Assembly (NCBI GenBank): GCA_020747065.1
Contig: JAGMVK010000023.1
Span: forward strand, 248,001 to 312,000
Reading direction: 5' to 3'
Source of the DNA: Cadophora sp. MPI-SDFR-AT-0126
Taxonomy: Eukaryota > Ascomycota > Leotiomycetes > Helotiales > Ploettnerulaceae
Length of the DNA stretch: 64,000 nucleotides
The notes below the pieces were generated by a model. It did not search any database, was not told the DNA's origin, and worked only from the letters and a program-made list of their open reading frames with translations. Below are positions 11,041 through 20,919 of the stretch, one piece after another. Both the position numbers and the translations under genes were made by a program. The stretch's first letter is position 1; each line of letters starts with the position of its first letter.

Positions 11041-12838
11041 TCAGAAAGTCATCCAGCTACTCAGACAGGGGTATCCATATTTACGATTGGTAGAGATGAA
11101 AGAACGGATGGCAGGGCGGCCTAGCCTAGAGTCTCTCATCGAAATTGAAATGCCCCCTTTGACTAGCGTTTTTGGTCGTGGATTACCGGAGCCTGATTCT
11201 TTGAGGTTTGAGAACATTGACCCAGGTTTCGGAAGCACTCTTAAGCAATTGACGCTCGCACACTTGGGATCGGGGACGTAAAGAATCGAATACCATCGAG
11301 TGCGGTCTTCTGACGACGTTGATGTTCCTTTTGCTTGCATAAAGCGAAACCTCAGAGCCAACCCCGTGATAGCTGTAGTATGTGCGAAAAGCGCGAATTC
11401 TTCTAGGAGCATCTTCTGAATATTTACCTGCTTGCTCTCGTGTATAAGATTAGCGGGTAGTAGATATAAGAGGAATATGCGTCTGACTAGGCCATCCAGA
11501 ACCGGTAACCACGGAACTGCATCACTCGTACCGCCTCGAAGCATTGCCAGAACCATCATCAAGTTCAGTTCATATTGCCGATACTGCTGATCAGAAACCG
11601 TATTCCGTTGATTGATAGCTTGTAACAGTCTACGGCAATGCCACCAGTTATCCTGCCAAAGATCGACGTTACAGATCATAAGCTGGAAAGAATCAGGAGG
11701 CAGTTGTGTTGCAATAAGAAGCCGGCTGTTGATACTATGCAGAGACCGACAAGTTGCCTCGAATCTAACTTCCTCTTCTTCGATTCTCGACAGGACCATC
11801 TTCTGTAAGTATTTGAGTACGTTCTCCTTGAAAGTAACCTTTCCCAATGAGCCCTTGTCCATCCAATCCTTCTTCCAGCGATGCAAGTGCGCGGCCAAAG
11901 ATTATCGCCATCAAGAGATAGGGACAATGCTGTGCAGTGGGGCAGATTCATACCAGATAAAGCTTCAAGAGCCCGACCTGTGTTGACATTAGATTGCCGA
12001 GCTTTGTCTTCCCGGCGGATCATTTTGAGCAGCTCAATGGTATCGTTGGTGGGACTTGTGATCCTGAAAATGTTAGTATCTTGCTTTGTTTGAACAGGCT
12101 TCTTCGCTCTGTCGATAATTTTCGTGATCAGATCCTTGGCCCCATGTAGGATCTGTGTCGTCAGAGGATTGATGATTGATATGATATTGTCACGAGTGTC
12201 CGAAGTCGGATCGCCGTAGGTCCTAGGAAGCTGAAATCCGAGTATCCACAAAGGGTGGAAGAAGAGTCCCTGGTCCCGAGCACTAGGAGCTTTGCGGTCG
12301 TCAATGACCAATCTTTCAATTTGAGAGTCGTGAGACGCGGACGTTGCTAATATCTGGCACTACTGCTGATCCCGATTGCCAACTCTCAGACGTATGCTTC
12401 CTGCTCCATGTAGGTATTGTATCTTGACTTCCTCCTTCAGCTATTCCACATGCTCCGTGTTGCGTAGATCAACAGGTCTGGCTTTACCCGAAACCGGGTG
12501 CTCAATTATCCACTCAAAGATATTAAGTCCTCCATCATCGATGGGATTTGAGATGGAGCTAGCCATGAAATCGCAGGCAGCTGTGTGTTTGTCTAGAGAA
12601 GCTTCCAATCTCGTGTTGGGAGAACTGTCTTGATCATCCTGATGAGGACCACGGAGCTCTGCTGGTAATATTGGCTCCTTGGGATGCTGGTACGGCTCAG
12701 TGTTGTGGTATGTACGATATGGGTCTGAATATCGGTATGGCTCGGGGCATGCTTCAAGAGGCGGCGAGGACGCTGGGTCGAGTCATGAAAAATCCGTCGA
12801 CTTGTTGCAATTCGCGTCGAAGGCGTTGTCAATTTCCT
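11041..12838 (-). pseudogene. broken hypothetical gene, C-terminus SSWMTF
   Basis: A long minus-strand frame runs from about 12838 down to 11041 but is broken. In-frame stops lie at 12783 (TGA), 12441 (TAG after HVE) and 12360 (TAG, in RDQQ-CQIL). A one-base frameshift lies near 11890, between SLSLDGDNLWPR and AHLHRWKKDW. The N-terminal part is polar and proline-rich (PEPYRYSDPYRTYHN), suggesting disorder. The central and C-terminal parts are globular and helical, with WQDNWWHCRRLLQAINQRN and an MMVLAMLRGG stretch. I do not recognise the family. The length (about 550-600 residues when bridged) and even composition suggest a single-copy fungal gene lost recently. Two of the three stops are of the TAG kind that C-to-T changes produce. 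Confidence 0.6.
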
Positions 12839-13785
12839 ATATTTCTATCAGCTAACCTAGACATTCAAAGGGACGTATGGGTCGGGACCTACGGAGCCAT
12901 AGTTTTCCAGTATCAAAGGGTTCTGCTGATGATGCCCTCGCGCAGTAAACACACCTGCGAATTTTCTACTCAACAAATTTTGACTGATGGATCACTTTCT
13001 GAACCCATGGATGTGGGATGCGGGTACCCGTGAAGCCTTACAAACGCACCACAGCAGAGTACGTAGAGCACCACGACCAGGCCAGAAGCATGTCGACTTG
13101 AACAGTAGTACACTTTGAAACTAAACATGTATTTGAGGATACGGCAAAGCGCTATGCAGATCTCCTAAGCATCACTTAAGTCCTGGGCCATAATGCTGTC
13201 AAGGCCAGAGTGTGCGAGTGAGAGTTGAGATACCTGACCACAGGTCACAAGTCGAACGCCGAGCGAAACTTCAGGTCCGCATTTGGTGGAAATATCAGTG
13301 CATTCAATTCTCCACTGGGCAAGATCTTTTCTGGAAGCTCTGGATACACGTTTAGACAGTAGCAGGTGTCATTAACGAGTGCCCCGGATGCATCTCATGG
13401 CAAGGCAGATGTTTAGCCCCCAGCAAGTTCATTCCAACCACATACGAGACTTTGACCTCAAAACAGCACGGAGAATTGTTTCAAGACCCTCGGCGCCGAA
13501 AGCCCAAAGTCCAGACGAAGAAGTCTACCAAGCAACCAGCCCAAAGCAGCAGTAATAATCTCCCATCATCAACACTCCAGCGGTTCACCTATGCACTGCC
13601 GTCTCCGCTGGAATCGCCATCGGTGGAGGAAGTGTCTTGGAAATCGCCATCAAAGACTACACCCGCGCTCTCCAACGTGGCTCGGTCAAGCATTCCGTCA
13701 CGAGCAAGAACCTGGACAGAAATATCAGGGTGTCTCTAGTTCCATCTCGATCCGCAAAGACGAATGGCCCCCGCATCCTGAATAT
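12839..13785. other. no confident gene
   Basis: Balanced composition with many short overlapping frames. A proline/asparagine-rich minus-strand frame (NPLILENYGSVGPDPY near 12880-12930) may be an upstream exon of the broken gene at 11041-12838. A plus-strand frame at 13452-13739 is Ser/Pro/Lys-rich without recognisable domains. Confidence 0.3.
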
Positions 13786-14166
13786 TCAGTCAGTAACGGA
13801 TAGTATTGGCACTGACTTGGTGGTACATACGAGGTGTGGAGCGAGGATAGAGGCAAGATTGCTATCAAGGAAGCCGTCGCCCTGGCCAGACTCGTCGCGG
13901 ACCGTGATTGCATTAGCATCGTGCTGAGATGACCGTCAGCAAGCAGCATGTACGAGCAAGCGCATATGATTTACCTGATTGTTGGCGTCTCTCTCGAGTT
14001 GCAGTCGCTCCCTGGTAGACGTGGAATGCCCTTGGAAGCGGATACCTTTAACTCTGGTGACTAAAATGGGTTAGCAGCAAATCACATGTTAAAGAAACGA
14101 CGAGAACGAACTGATGATTCCGATCAGAACCCATTGTATGGCTGATTCCGTGTCAGGTGACGACAT
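13786..14166 (-). CDS. small HIRAN-domain protein
   Basis: Three minus-strand exons, 14112-14166, 13975-14060 and 13786-13923, give 92 residues. Both introns are 51 bp. The first runs GTTCGT to TTTTAG with a GCTAAC branch site; the second GTAAAT to TCTCAG with GCTGAC. The product begins MSSPDTESAIQW and contains TRVKGIRFQGHS, RERLQLERDANNQHDANAI and GFLDSNLASILAP. This fits the HIRAN fold, whose hallmark is NxxDxNAIxV followed by a GxL-type strand and a LAP helix. HIRAN domains bind 3' DNA ends and usually sit in Rad5/HLTF-like helicases; here the domain stands almost alone. A coding-like stretch upstream (14167-14536) may be an N-terminal extension out of frame, so the start is uncertain. 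Function is inferred only. Confidence 0.6.
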
Positions 14167-14536
14167 GGTGGTATCCACAGCTGCTGGTTGCTGCCCAGCA
14201 ATGATGTTGTCGACCTTGTCGATGCTCAAAACTTGCTCGATGGGGTCTCACGTTATATAGATCTGGATCCGACATAGACGTATTGAGATTGAGCCATTTC
14301 TGTTGCGTATGACGATTTTGAAACAGACGAGTAGATGCGAACGGGTAGTTGAAGCATGCTCTGTGGGCCAGAAAGGGCAGAGAGGAGAGACATACAACAA
14401 TCAGGTCACTCCCATCGGTTCCCGGCGGAGTTGACCGGCATTTGACTGCTTGACTGCTCGAATGAGATGGGTCAGAGTTTGGTGGAGATCTTGCACGGGA
14501 CGTAATTAAAGTTGGTATTCTGTTTGCAAGGGGCAT
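14167..14536 (-). other. possible 5' exons of the HIRAN gene, frame broken
   Basis: From an ATG at 14536 the minus strand reads MPLANRIPTLITSRARS and continues to a possible splice site GTATGT near 14400. A further stretch reads MAQSQYVYVGSRSI, and then, in another frame, DPIEQVLSIDKVDNIIAGQQ leading into the HIRAN exon. Joining them needs a short (35-bp) intron and one frameshift, so either the model is wrong or the longer gene is damaged. Confidence 0.3.
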
Positions 14537-14843
14537 TATCTGCTAGCCAAAGGGCTGCTGCAGCCAAAGCAAAGCTGACGCAACTTGAATGGCCAGGCAC
14601 TTAATCATTGACGGATCTCAAGATCAATTCCTGGTTTGGTGCTTGGGATACAGCCGGTTGGATTTTCATCTTTGGGCCATTTTTGGTGTTTTCATGGAAA
14701 TTGGCAAACAGAAGGGTGCCACATGATTAGGTATTTGTCGATGACATTTGATGAATGAATGCAAGTGCCATAAAAGTACCCTTGAACGGGCAATCGATGA
14801 AGTGAGAACTTCTGCGAGTGGCCTAGCAAACAGTAGGATGAAA
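14537..14843. other. intergenic, nothing recognised
   Basis: No frame longer than about 60 codons with coding character; no repeat or RNA gene seen. Confidence 0.5.
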
Positions 14844-16254
14844 TCAACGCAGCTGCCAGCTCAGCACCGTAGTCCAAGAAAATCCATCTCCCTCCACCTG
14901 ATTCAACTTGATCATTGCTGGGTCACGGCGTTTTCCACCATCGCTTGCCTGCCAATCCATACGCCACAACCTTGCCGTGCGAATGACTTCCTCAAGCAAA
15001 TAGCTTTCATCGACAATTACTCCCGACCATTGATTGTCTTGGCATGTGGAATGATGATGGTGAACGAAGCGTGACCATAAGGCTATGATGATTTTGAATG
15101 CTTTGATCTGAGAGCAAAATCGGCATTTCAGCTCCGGCTTTTCTTCGAGGCTCGAGGGCTCTGTTTCAGTGGCCATTTCCTCTGCATCAATGTTCACTGC
15201 TGATGCATGTGGACGAAACGTGAGGGGAAGCTGGTACTCAAAGGTTGGAAATGTATGCCATCGTGGTGGTACTAGTGCGGGGAGAGGAGCCATGCCTTTG
15301 GCCTTCAGTAAGAGTAGACCTGGATCAAGAAAGCCTCGAGGGTTGGCAATGCCGCATGTTGGAGAAGACAAGGAGGGTCGTGTCTATCACAATGACAGGG
15401 GACAGGAAGGCCCTCTTGTCGTAAGAATCTGGCTCGCAAGTGGCAGTCCTTACGATCTTCGTTCAAGTCGGCACCTTCGAGTACGGGATGGTATAGGCAC
15501 AAAGGTTTGTGGCAGGTATGTGAGCCATGCTTCTGTTGATAAGGGCGATCTCCTAGGAAATTGCAAAAAAGTTCGGAGTCGTTCCGGGGCCAGGATTTTT
15601 AATCGAACCAGGCGATCGCTCGAGTGAGCGGTGTACAATGGTCCTGGTGTTGACATGTCTAGAGGACGTTAAATACCTTCAACGATCTGGTCTGGAGCCT
15701 GGGAAATTCTCTGACCATTCCATCTGACCTAGCACAGGGCAATTATCAGCGCTGAACAAACTGGCAACCTTCAATGGATCAAGAGCAGCCCAGTCCGCAG
15801 GAAGCAGCAAACATGTCCCGTTGGGTGATTCTTTCACGCCCCATTGGGCCAACAGATTGCTATAATATCGATCAAAGTGCACCTTGCCCACTTGCGTAAT
15901 CCAAGGGATTGCTCTCTGTTGCTGAGGCCATCTCTTGGATCTCTTGACCTGAAGTGCGGGATGGTTTTCCTTCTCCCGAAATTTCCCTCGGCGCTTGCGG
16001 ACACTGTTCCTGGTGCTCTGCAATTCCAACGGTACATTCTTCACACTTGTATCTCCTGAATCCAATGGCGGTGTCGGACTTCCGTGGTATTCTTCAACGG
16101 GTTTGTCGGGGGGAGGACTGAGAATTGAGGCGATGTCTGGCTGTTGTAGGTTGGCTTCAGTGATTTCAGATATAGGTATTGATTTGTGTTGCTGATAGTG
16201 GTGTGCGGCGGCCGCGCGACCTGTTTTGCCCTCAGGACCTGTATCGTTCCCCAT
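14844..16254 (-). CDS. hypothetical multi-exon protein with a Cys/His motif
   Basis: Minus-strand coding blocks: 15679-16254 from ATG 16254 (MGNDTGPEGKTGRAAAAHHY), about 15450-15656, and 14844-15371. The first block has a basic stretch (RKRRGKFREK, QVKRSKRW) and then a globular part with HFDRYYSNLLAQWGV and LPADWAALDPLKVASLF. The last block has ELKCRFCSQIKAF, ALWSRFVHHHH and LEEVIRTARLWRMDW before ending VLSWQLR. The CxxC...HHHH arrangement could bind zinc but does not fit a standard C2H2 finger. The exon joins are not settled; the middle block overlaps other open frames, and two genes rather than one is possible. Family not recognised; a nuclear role is a guess from the basic region. Confidence 0.42.
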
Positions 16255-17451
16255 TCCGGCTAGTTTTAGTAAGACGCCGGAATTGTCTGCAGCGTAGTGG
16301 ACAATTCGATCGCTTTCATTTCTTGTATAAGCATTCTTATGCTTACGAGTGATGTGTCGTTTTAAGTTTGATATCCTGTTCTTAGTGTAAACACATTGCG
16401 GCCTGCGAGATTCTCAATGATGTAGCTCTTGCTCTAGGTGATCCGAGTCCCGGGACTCACAGGCAATGTCTCGTCTCTTTCTAGGTGTGCGACTTCCGAA
16501 GTCCGTGAACTCTTTGATTGTAGAAGCCGTGAGTATGAACGTGCTGAGTAGCTTGGCACATTTTAGGTACTCTTCGCTTTCATCTACTTGTTATGATCTA
16601 CATATCTTAGTCACCGCTAGAACATGAGCTCCCATTAATAGTTCAGTTGGAAGACTTCAGGACATATTGGCAACTAGGCTGTCGCCAATCAGCGTGCATG
16701 TTACTAGAAGTTACGTACTGTCTATTTGTCTTGCCAGGTTTCACAGTATCTGAGGTGTAAAGAATCGGAAGGTTCTTCAACTTTCTGAACTCTGTTCTAC
16801 TCTACCTGGTAAAGGAAGACATTATAATGGTTGTTGCAGACTGAAATAGCTCGACTATCTTCTCTTCTAGAGTGGGTTAGTATGAAGTAGTACTAAGCGC
16901 GTTCTCTAACGGTATCTAGCTCAGTTGAGACTATTTGTAAAGTGAGATGCTACTAGAGAGTTAACGACTTCTTAGATACTTCTATCGCTTTACTTAACTA
17001 TCTACTAGTATATTATATAAGCTGTATAACTCAATCCTCACTATTATAACTGTCGTTTACTATATATACTAATAACCTACGGTTTTTACTCTTTAATTTC
17101 GTCTTAAAAAATTTCATATTACCTTAATAGTTATTTAGTATAATAACCATACTTCCTTCTTAAGGCCTATGAACTTATAATAACTCTATAGTACCTATAG
17201 ATTGAAAGCTTCCAGGGATTTAGATAGAGCTAGAAAATTCTCTGTAGTTGTTATTAAGTTGTCAATGATTTAGCTCGAGTCAGGGCTTGGGAACTTTCCT
17301 GACCTTTTCGCACTTAACTATCATTTCGACAACGGCATAACTAGAACGGATCCTGATTGGCTATGCACATTCTCCCTTACTAAAGATCAAACCTGCCTAA
17401 TATCTTGCCTCCGATATCGACGACCTAAGATGGTGACAAATAACGACCCGA
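16255..17451. other. intergenic; AT-rich, partly RIP-like tract
   Basis: No supported gene. About 16870-17240 is AT-rich with TA-rich words and few CA/TG dinucleotides, like the RIP-affected elements elsewhere, but no element family can be read from it. The remainder is balanced sequence without long frames. Confidence 0.5.
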
Positions 17452-18271
17452 ATGTCAAGATCACTCCTATCCAAATCTAAATCCAATTCGCACCACATCG
17501 TCCCCACATCGCTTTTGTCGTTGCCGCTCTTGCACCGCGCCCCAGAGCTATCACTTTGCAATCAAGGACTTCATACATCCAAGACACATGCAAAGAGGAA
17601 CCTACATTTCGAAGCTCACAGAAATCCTACAAGCCAGCTGGGGCCCTAATCCCCTACACCGGGTTTTTCATACACAATATATTACCGCAGTTTTCTGACG
17701 GTCGAGTAGAGATGCGGGTACTCATGCCCAGCGCAGTCACTCAAACAGTTTCCTGGCCGATCGGTGTGTCTTCTATTCTGTGACATTATGTTACAAGTCG
17801 CCATTGTAAGAGTGGCGAGGTGGGAGTAAGGTGGAATGAAGTAGAGGACAAGATGTGAAAGGGAGAGGTGAGGAGAGGAGATGAAGGGATGACTAGGGAG
17901 ATGAGAGGCGAACAGGGAAGATGAAGCAAGGAGAAACGAGGATAGATGATGGGAAGGGTCCTGGTGTGGAGCATTAAGAATGAGAGAAGTACAAGAGGTG
18001 GAGAAGTGGGGATCGAAGCAGACTAGGAGAAGTGTGGGTCGATAGACTGAGAGAAGGGAGAGGGAAGAAAAAGTAGGGGAAACGAGGGGGAAGCGGAAGA
18101 AAGATGCGAAAACTGGAGAATGGAAGGGAAGAGGGGGTACTTTTCATGCCAGACGACTAATTTGCCAGTCTGGCCGGGCTGGCTTCTTATGATAGCAGTA
18201 AAGTTCTTGAGTAAGGTGGTGCACCACTTGACAAAGAGGGGCCTCGCGGGGTATCAGTGGACGAGAATACA
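17452..18271. other. non-coding stretch with purine-rich tract
   Basis: Short overlapping frames only. From about 17810 to 18120 the plus strand is a near-continuous purine run (GAGGAGAGGAGATGAAGGGA-like words), a simple-sequence tract that explains the Pro/Ser/Leu-rich minus-strand ORF there. No gene supported. Confidence 0.6.
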
Positions 18272-18575
18272 CAGGCAGGACTGTCCAGTTACCTCCAAGG
18301 GGTTGGTTTAATGTGGGATTATGTGGCTGTCGTTTTAGAGAATGCGCGGGCAGGGCCGTCCTATTGTAGTCCGAACAGTTGGCTTGAAAGTGGCTGCTGC
18401 TTTTGCTGTGTGATATTTAGGCAGAACCATCCTAAAGCTGTTTGAGGAGTTAGTTTTGATGTGGCTATCGTTGTGCTATGTTGTACGACCCAAAATGTTT
18501 ATAAGCAGGACTGTCTTTTTTGTAGTCTAAAGAGTTGGCTTCGACGTGGCTATCACTTTAGCCGCGTAGTAGTTA
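18272..18575 (+). repeat. degenerate tandem repeat, about 75-85 bp unit, four copies
   Basis: Four successive units share the order GCAGGACTGTCC-like, AGTTGGCTT-like and GTGGCTATCGTTTTAG-like blocks, starting near 18272, 18346, 18420 and 18502. They are diverged by substitutions and small indels. No coding frame persists through them. Confidence 0.6.
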
Positions 18576-18710
18576 TGGATGGGCGAGTTCAAGTTCTAAT
18601 TCGGCCCGACTTTAGTAAGTTCGAGTCGAATTAAGAATAGAGTTCGTTTCAGACTTGCCCTTCCTTGGGGATGGGTCGTTATTATACTGTTGGTATTATT
18701 GTTACGGCGG

Positions 18711-18761
18711 AGAGTACTATATACGAGAAGAGTACTATATACGAGAAGAGTACTATATACA
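18711..18761 (+). repeat. 18-bp tandem repeat, 2.8 copies
   Basis: AGAGTACTATATACGAGA repeated at 18711, 18729 and 18747 (last copy partial), identical over the shared length. It yields an EEYYIR repeat in one frame, probably fortuitous. Confidence 0.85.
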
Positions 18762-18884
18762 TTTAGGAAGGCTTACATTGGACGTTTCTAAACTAGAGTT
18801 GTTAAAATATTACAAAGTTTTAGAATGTACTTTAAATACACCTCAAACGAACTCCTGAAACAGTGTCTTGAAAATTCAACTTTT

Positions 18885-19106
18885 TGTAACGACGCAATAT
18901 TACTAAGTGCAGTATTAAGTATAGGAGTAAGAGAGTAGGTAAATAGTAATATTATAGGTCTAATACAAAGGAAATAAGAAGGTAAGGAGCCCTCAGAGGG
19001 GGAGTAGTCCTATATATATACGAATCTAGTCCGGCTTCCGTCTGATAATATTCCGACTAAACTTAAGTACCCCTATTTCCAGCACTTCCGTTACTTCAAC
19101 GTTACA
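18885..19106 (-). repeat. solo LTR (222 bp), copy 4
   Basis: Same family and orientation as the LTRs of gypsy element 1: begins TGTAACGACGC, ends AACGTTACA, 222 bp. It is more RIP-altered than those at 1708 and 9251. The flanks (CTTTT and GATTA) do not form a target duplication, so this may mark a rearrangement point. The NmrA relic to its right is cut off at exactly this boundary. Confidence 0.88.
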
Positions 19107-19752
19107 GATTAAGTAAAAATATAAGGTAATTATTTGAATAGATAATTATAGTAAGTAATCGCCTCTTAGAGCTATAGTAGTATAATCTATACTTTCGCTT
19201 ACCTCAGTAGGCTGTATTAGCCGGCTTATACTCCAATTTATTATGTAAAGGCTAACTTATAGATACGATAATTTCTTTATAAGCTCAGGATAAGTAGCCT
19301 TAACGTATTCAACAGCTGTTCACTTAGCGTTAAAATAGTAGTTATACGAGTACTTTCCCTTATTCTATTTTATTTTAGCTAATAGTATTAATAGTATAAA
19401 GTAGTCGAGTGTATGAATAGTCGCATTTACTATATTAATAATATTATAACTCTGCTGTACTTTAATATCGTAGGCCTTAATATTAACTAGGTATTCTGAT
19501 TTCTGACTATGCTCCTAGACTTTTAGATCTCTTACTTAGCCCTAGAAGTCTGTAATACTAAAAATTACTATTGATCCGGCAAATGCCTCTGTTAATAAGA
19601 CTATGTCGTCTAGGTTAGCAGTAATAAATTCGATACCCTACTTTACTTAAATAGTGCTAGACGGCTTACTAGGGTTACAAGTGATTCCGCGAATATGCTA
19701 TCCTCTCTTCTTAAGGAATACTTCGGCGACAGAGGTACTTTAGTTGATATAG

Positions 19753-20028
19753 TGTGGTGGGGATCGGCCTCGGTAAACTTCTGTCACCTGACTTATGCAC
19801 TCCGCATTGTACTTAAGTTGAGACCCCCTCCGAGAGACCTCATTATCAATAATAGCACTTTTCCTTCTGATAGGATTTATACTTCTTTCTCTAATTAACA
19901 ATTCGTACTCTTTGGATATGTGATATCTTTTGATTTCGTCTATCTGTTATTTCTTGAACCTTACACCTTATGTACCTTGTATTTGCTACCCTCTTGTCGT
20001 ATGGGGGATTGGGGTTCTCCCCTCCATA
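19753..20028 (+). repeat. 5' LTR of gypsy element 2
   Basis: 276 bp, near-identical to 31440-31715; the terminal CA is now TA. Confidence 0.92.
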
Positions 20029-20919
20029 TGTATTTTGGTGATCGACGCAGGGAGTGTTCAGAGTATATAGGGTGTTTAGGTAAGTATAATAGAGTGTCCC
20101 TTATGCTAATTCAGAATTCTTAAGGTTCGGAGACGCTAAATGTGCAACTACAGGAACTATTTAGTTAGCCCTCTTATAGGCCTCGATATAATAATAGACG
20201 CGGCGGCGGTAGCTGCGATATCGAGAGGTTGTACTAGAATAATAGACTTACTCTGTGAGAGGGGGAATCTCGAAGTACCGGAAAAATACTACCTCTTCTT
20301 ACGGGAACTTTACCGCTGCTATCTGTTTTATTCAACGCCTCTTTGAGGACCTGAGACTTACTTAAGACGAGGAAACTACTGGCTCCGACGGAAATTAATT
20401 AGCTCCTTGCTAGAGCTTGAAAGCCTACGAGTATCAGGAGAGACGGAATCGTACGGGTATCTTAAGCCTGAAATGCTTAAGTGTTAGAGTGTTTATCTTT
20501 GCTTTACTGTTTTCGGCTTGGAACTTTCGGGTTTTTGTGTGCTAGGACGGAAATTTCTGTTTTAGTGTCCTGTTGTTATAAGTTTTGTTTTAGTTAATTT
20601 GATCTTCTGTTTTAGATACTTATTTATAAACTATATTTCCTTTATCTTTTTTATACTAAGTTTTTACTTGTTTTAAAAGAGATAGTTAAAGGAATTCTAC
20701 CTAGGGGGTTCTTAGGGAGCTTTATTTAGGGGCTGGTATACCTAGGGAAAGTCTACCTAAGCGCTGTCTAGGAGGATTAAGTCTTTTATAATTACCTTTA
20801 CTACTGTTTTCTTCTATTTTACGGAACACTTATATTTCTTTACCTTCTGGAATTACTATTATACTCTATTTCACACGTACGAACCTTATATAACAACGCT
20901 AGCTAGTAAACCTAATACT
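20029..20919. other. 5' leader of gypsy element 2
   Basis: AT-rich untranslated leader between LTR and gag. The candidate primer-binding site lies near 20036-20052. Short frames only. Confidence 0.5.

Noticed and set aside
13591..13926. Plus-strand frame with TYEVWSEDRGKIAIKEAV near 13830-13920
   Set aside because: It needs two internal stops to be read through and lies antisense to the HIRAN exon, which has proper splice sites and a recognisable NxxDxNAIxV motif.
15169..15627. 152-codon plus-strand ORF
   Set aside because: Antisense to the Cys/His-containing minus-strand gene. It has no domain, promoter or splice logic, and is rich in residues typical of shadow frames.
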